This document shows positions 62,646-64,000 of a stretch of 64,000 bases of DNA, one piece after another (positions within the stretch are counted from its first letter, which is position 1; every line of letters starts with the position of its first letter). Source of the DNA: Clostridium jeddahitimonense (GTDB lineage: Bacteria > Bacillota > Clostridia > Clostridiales > Clostridiaceae); NCBI GenBank assembly GCA_000753455.2, contig LM994670.1:2565078-2629077 (forward strand). The letters are read 5' to 3'. Made by a program: the position numbers and the translations under genes. The notes under the pieces are model-generated. The model saw nothing but the letters and a program-made list of their open reading frames with translations. It had not been told where the DNA came from and did not search any database.

Positions 62646-63854
62646 CTAAAAAGAAAATATTTCTTCCATAACCTCTAAAGCTTCCTTATACTTTCTATTT
62701 GACTTTAGCCATTCTACATAATAGCTTGCAAAAAACAATTTAAATCCATAGTGCATACTTCCGTCTTTGACATAAAAAAGCTTACTTAATACGTCTCCAT
62801 ACTCAACATTTTTAAGATAATTATTATCATTACAAATTATTTCTAACATTCTAATCATATGCTGAATATATGTATCATTATCTAAATATTCATAATGAGC
62901 TGCATATTTACTTTTTGCTAAATACTTAATAGCCTCTTCATTATTTCCCAAATCTAAATTTACAATAACTAACTTTTGATACAAGTAAAAACAATCTATG
63001 CCATAGCCTATATCTTCAGCCATTTTTAAATACTTAAGAGACTTCCTCGAATCCTTCTTAATATAAGTTGCACCTAAATTATAATATATATTTCCTTTAA
63101 CATTATCATCTATATTTTTAGATAACTTTAAAGCTTTATCATAGTACTTCTCCATAAGTGGTATTGAGTTTAAATTAGAATATGTATTAGCTAAGTAAAT
63201 ACAATCAATTACAGCATCATCTATATTTCCTAATTCTATCTCTAAGATAAAGTCTTTATTGAAATACTCTATTGCTCTATTATAATCTCCATCTATATAG
63301 TAACTTACCCCTATATTAAATAATCCCTTTCCTTCTGGATTAATCATATAAGCTTTTTCAAAATAGAATAATGCTTTTTCTTTATCATTTATAAAATCTA
63401 AATAAAACTTTCCTAAAACCATATAAAAATAATATAACTGTTTTTTATCTGCATAATTTTCATAAGCTAAGAATCTTTTTTCATCAACTGATTTAAAATC
63501 TTCATTTGCTTTCACTATAAATTCTAAAATTAAATAAGTTAAAACCTTTCTTGAATAAATCATACTACTATATTTATCTAAAATTTCTTTTGCTCTATCA
63601 AATTTAAGTTTCTCTATAAAAATATTGTCTAAAGCACTATATATTTCCCCTTCTTTCTCTTCTGAAACTACCTCACTAAAAGTAATTCCTAGCTCTAAAA
63701 AAAGTTTACTTATTATTTCCATATCAGCCTTGACGGAACCATTCTCTATCTTACTTAAATAAGAAACTGCACATATACCGTGACATAATGATTCTTGACT
63801 CATATTTTGTTCTAATCTATTTTTCTTAATTATAAGTCCTATTATCTTTTCCAT
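62646..63854 (-). CDS. XRE-type regulator with C-terminal TPR domain (RRNPP-like)
   Basis: A 402-residue protein. Residues 5-62 are an HTH of the Cro/CI type (IGLIIKKNRLEQNMSQESLCHGICAVSYLSKIENGS). From about 85 to the end it is all helical with TPR-like repeats (e.g. FYFEKAYMINPEGKGLFNIGVSYYIDGDYNRAIEYF). This plan is shared by PlcR, NprR, PrgX and Rgg-type peptide-responsive regulators. If so, a signal peptide gene should lie close; none is visible inside the window. GGGAGAG precedes the ATG. Confidence 0.83.
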   Translation of the reverse strand: MEKIIGLIIKKNRLEQNMSQESLCHGICAVSYLSKIENGSVKADMEIISKLFLELGITFSEVVSEEKEGEIYSALDNIFIEKLKFDRAKEILDKYSSMIYSRKVLTYLILEFIVKANEDFKSVDEKRFLAYENYADKKQLYYFYMVLGKFYLDFINDKEKALFYFEKAYMINPEGKGLFNIGVSYYIDGDYNRAIEYFNKDFILEIELGNIDDAVIDCIYLANTYSNLNSIPLMEKYYDKALKLSKNIDDNVKGNIYYNLGATYIKKDSRKSLKYLKMAEDIGYGIDCFYLYQKLVIVNLDLGNNEEAIKYLAKSKYAAHYEYLDNDTYIQHMIRMLEIICNDNNYLKNVEYGDVLSKLFYVKDGSMHYGFKLFFASYYVEWLKSNRKYKEALEVMEEIFSF

Positions 63855-63942
63855 ATACTCTCCCTAAATCTTATAATACAATTATCATTTCACATTAAAT
63901 ATATCATATTTTTCTATAATAACCTTAATTTTCTTATAATTG

Positions 63943-64000
63943 TTGAAATCATAAATTTATTGAACTATAATTTCAATAAAGATTGAATATGAAAGGAGCT
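63943..64000 (+). promoter_or_regulatory. Promoter and ribosome-binding site of a gene beyond the window
   Basis: TTGAAA (63943-63948), 17 bases, TATAAT (63966-63971) on the plus strand, followed by AAAGGAG (63992-63998). A gene should start a few bases after position 64000, divergent from the XRE-TPR regulator. Confidence 0.65.

Overview
The window is AT-rich, densely coded chromosomal DNA from a low-GC Gram-positive anaerobe. Clostridium sensu stricto is the best fit: strong Shine-Dalgarno sites, several TTG/GTG starts, intrinsic terminators after most operons, a GlpP-type antiterminator, the clostridial small-protein family TIGR04540, and no respiratory genes. I cannot name the species. 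About 70 genes or gene remnants are present. There are no rRNAs, tRNAs, insertion sequences, prophage genes or CRISPR arrays.

Layout. 0-0.5 kb: an ArsR-type repressor with a clear promoter and operator, co-directional with a MATE exporter cut by the window edge. 0.86-7.0 kb: a glycerol operon (a GlpA-like dehydrogenase, an FAD/NAD oxidoreductase, a DUF1667 protein, GlpP, GlpK, GlpF) behind a terminator-type leader. 7-12 kb: a lipoprotein, a remarkable Cys/Asp/Arg-rich protein with 23 glycines spaced exactly every fourth residue, an alanyl-tRNA editing protein, a nitroreductase and a secreted 3D-domain protein.

12.2-26.8 kb is an efflux and envelope-stress island. Four ABC exporters lie side by side, three of them with their own regulator (GntR/YtrA type, LytTR + DUF3021, ECF sigma factor), together with a MATE + MarR pair. 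One small membrane gene in the YtrA-type operon is frameshifted. 27-34 kb holds an M28 peptidase, an MFS carrier, a methyltransferase, an EamA carrier with a 23-histidine tail, KptA and a secreted Cys-phosphatase/phytase-like protein. 35-37.4 kb is a TPP-riboswitch-controlled thiamin salvage operon (thiD, tenA, thiT). 37.5-43.5 kb holds two Nudix genes, fetAB with a PadR regulator and a palindromic operator, and a long glutamine synthetase with an unusual hairpin leader.

43.5-48.2 kb is a complete Bce-type peptide-sensing and detoxification module (response regulator, kinase, ATPase, permease). 48.8-52.3 kb holds a glycerophosphodiesterase and a DedA / glycosyltransferase / DUF374 operon that looks like membrane-lipid work. 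53-55 kb is an ABC-F ribosome-protection-type gene whose ribosome-binding site is locked in a leader hairpin. 55-64 kb holds an MgtC-like protein, an orphan hydrogenase-type maturation protease, a kinase-like protein without the normal catalytic loop, a ClpP paralogue, an AI-2E family permease, a polysaccharide deacetylase, an MFS carrier and an XRE-TPR regulator. Around the deacetylase gene lie three non-coding structured elements: a tandem stem-loop repeat (59.97-60.09 kb), an array of short triloop hairpins each followed by GTCCAA (60.90-61.03 kb), and a ~205 bp MITE-like foldback (61.05-61.27 kb). These are the least explained sequences in the window.

The general theme is drug and peptide resistance and envelope upkeep in a fermentative clostridium, with many one-operon local regulators. 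Functions are inferred from sequence motifs and remembered families only. No database search was possible.
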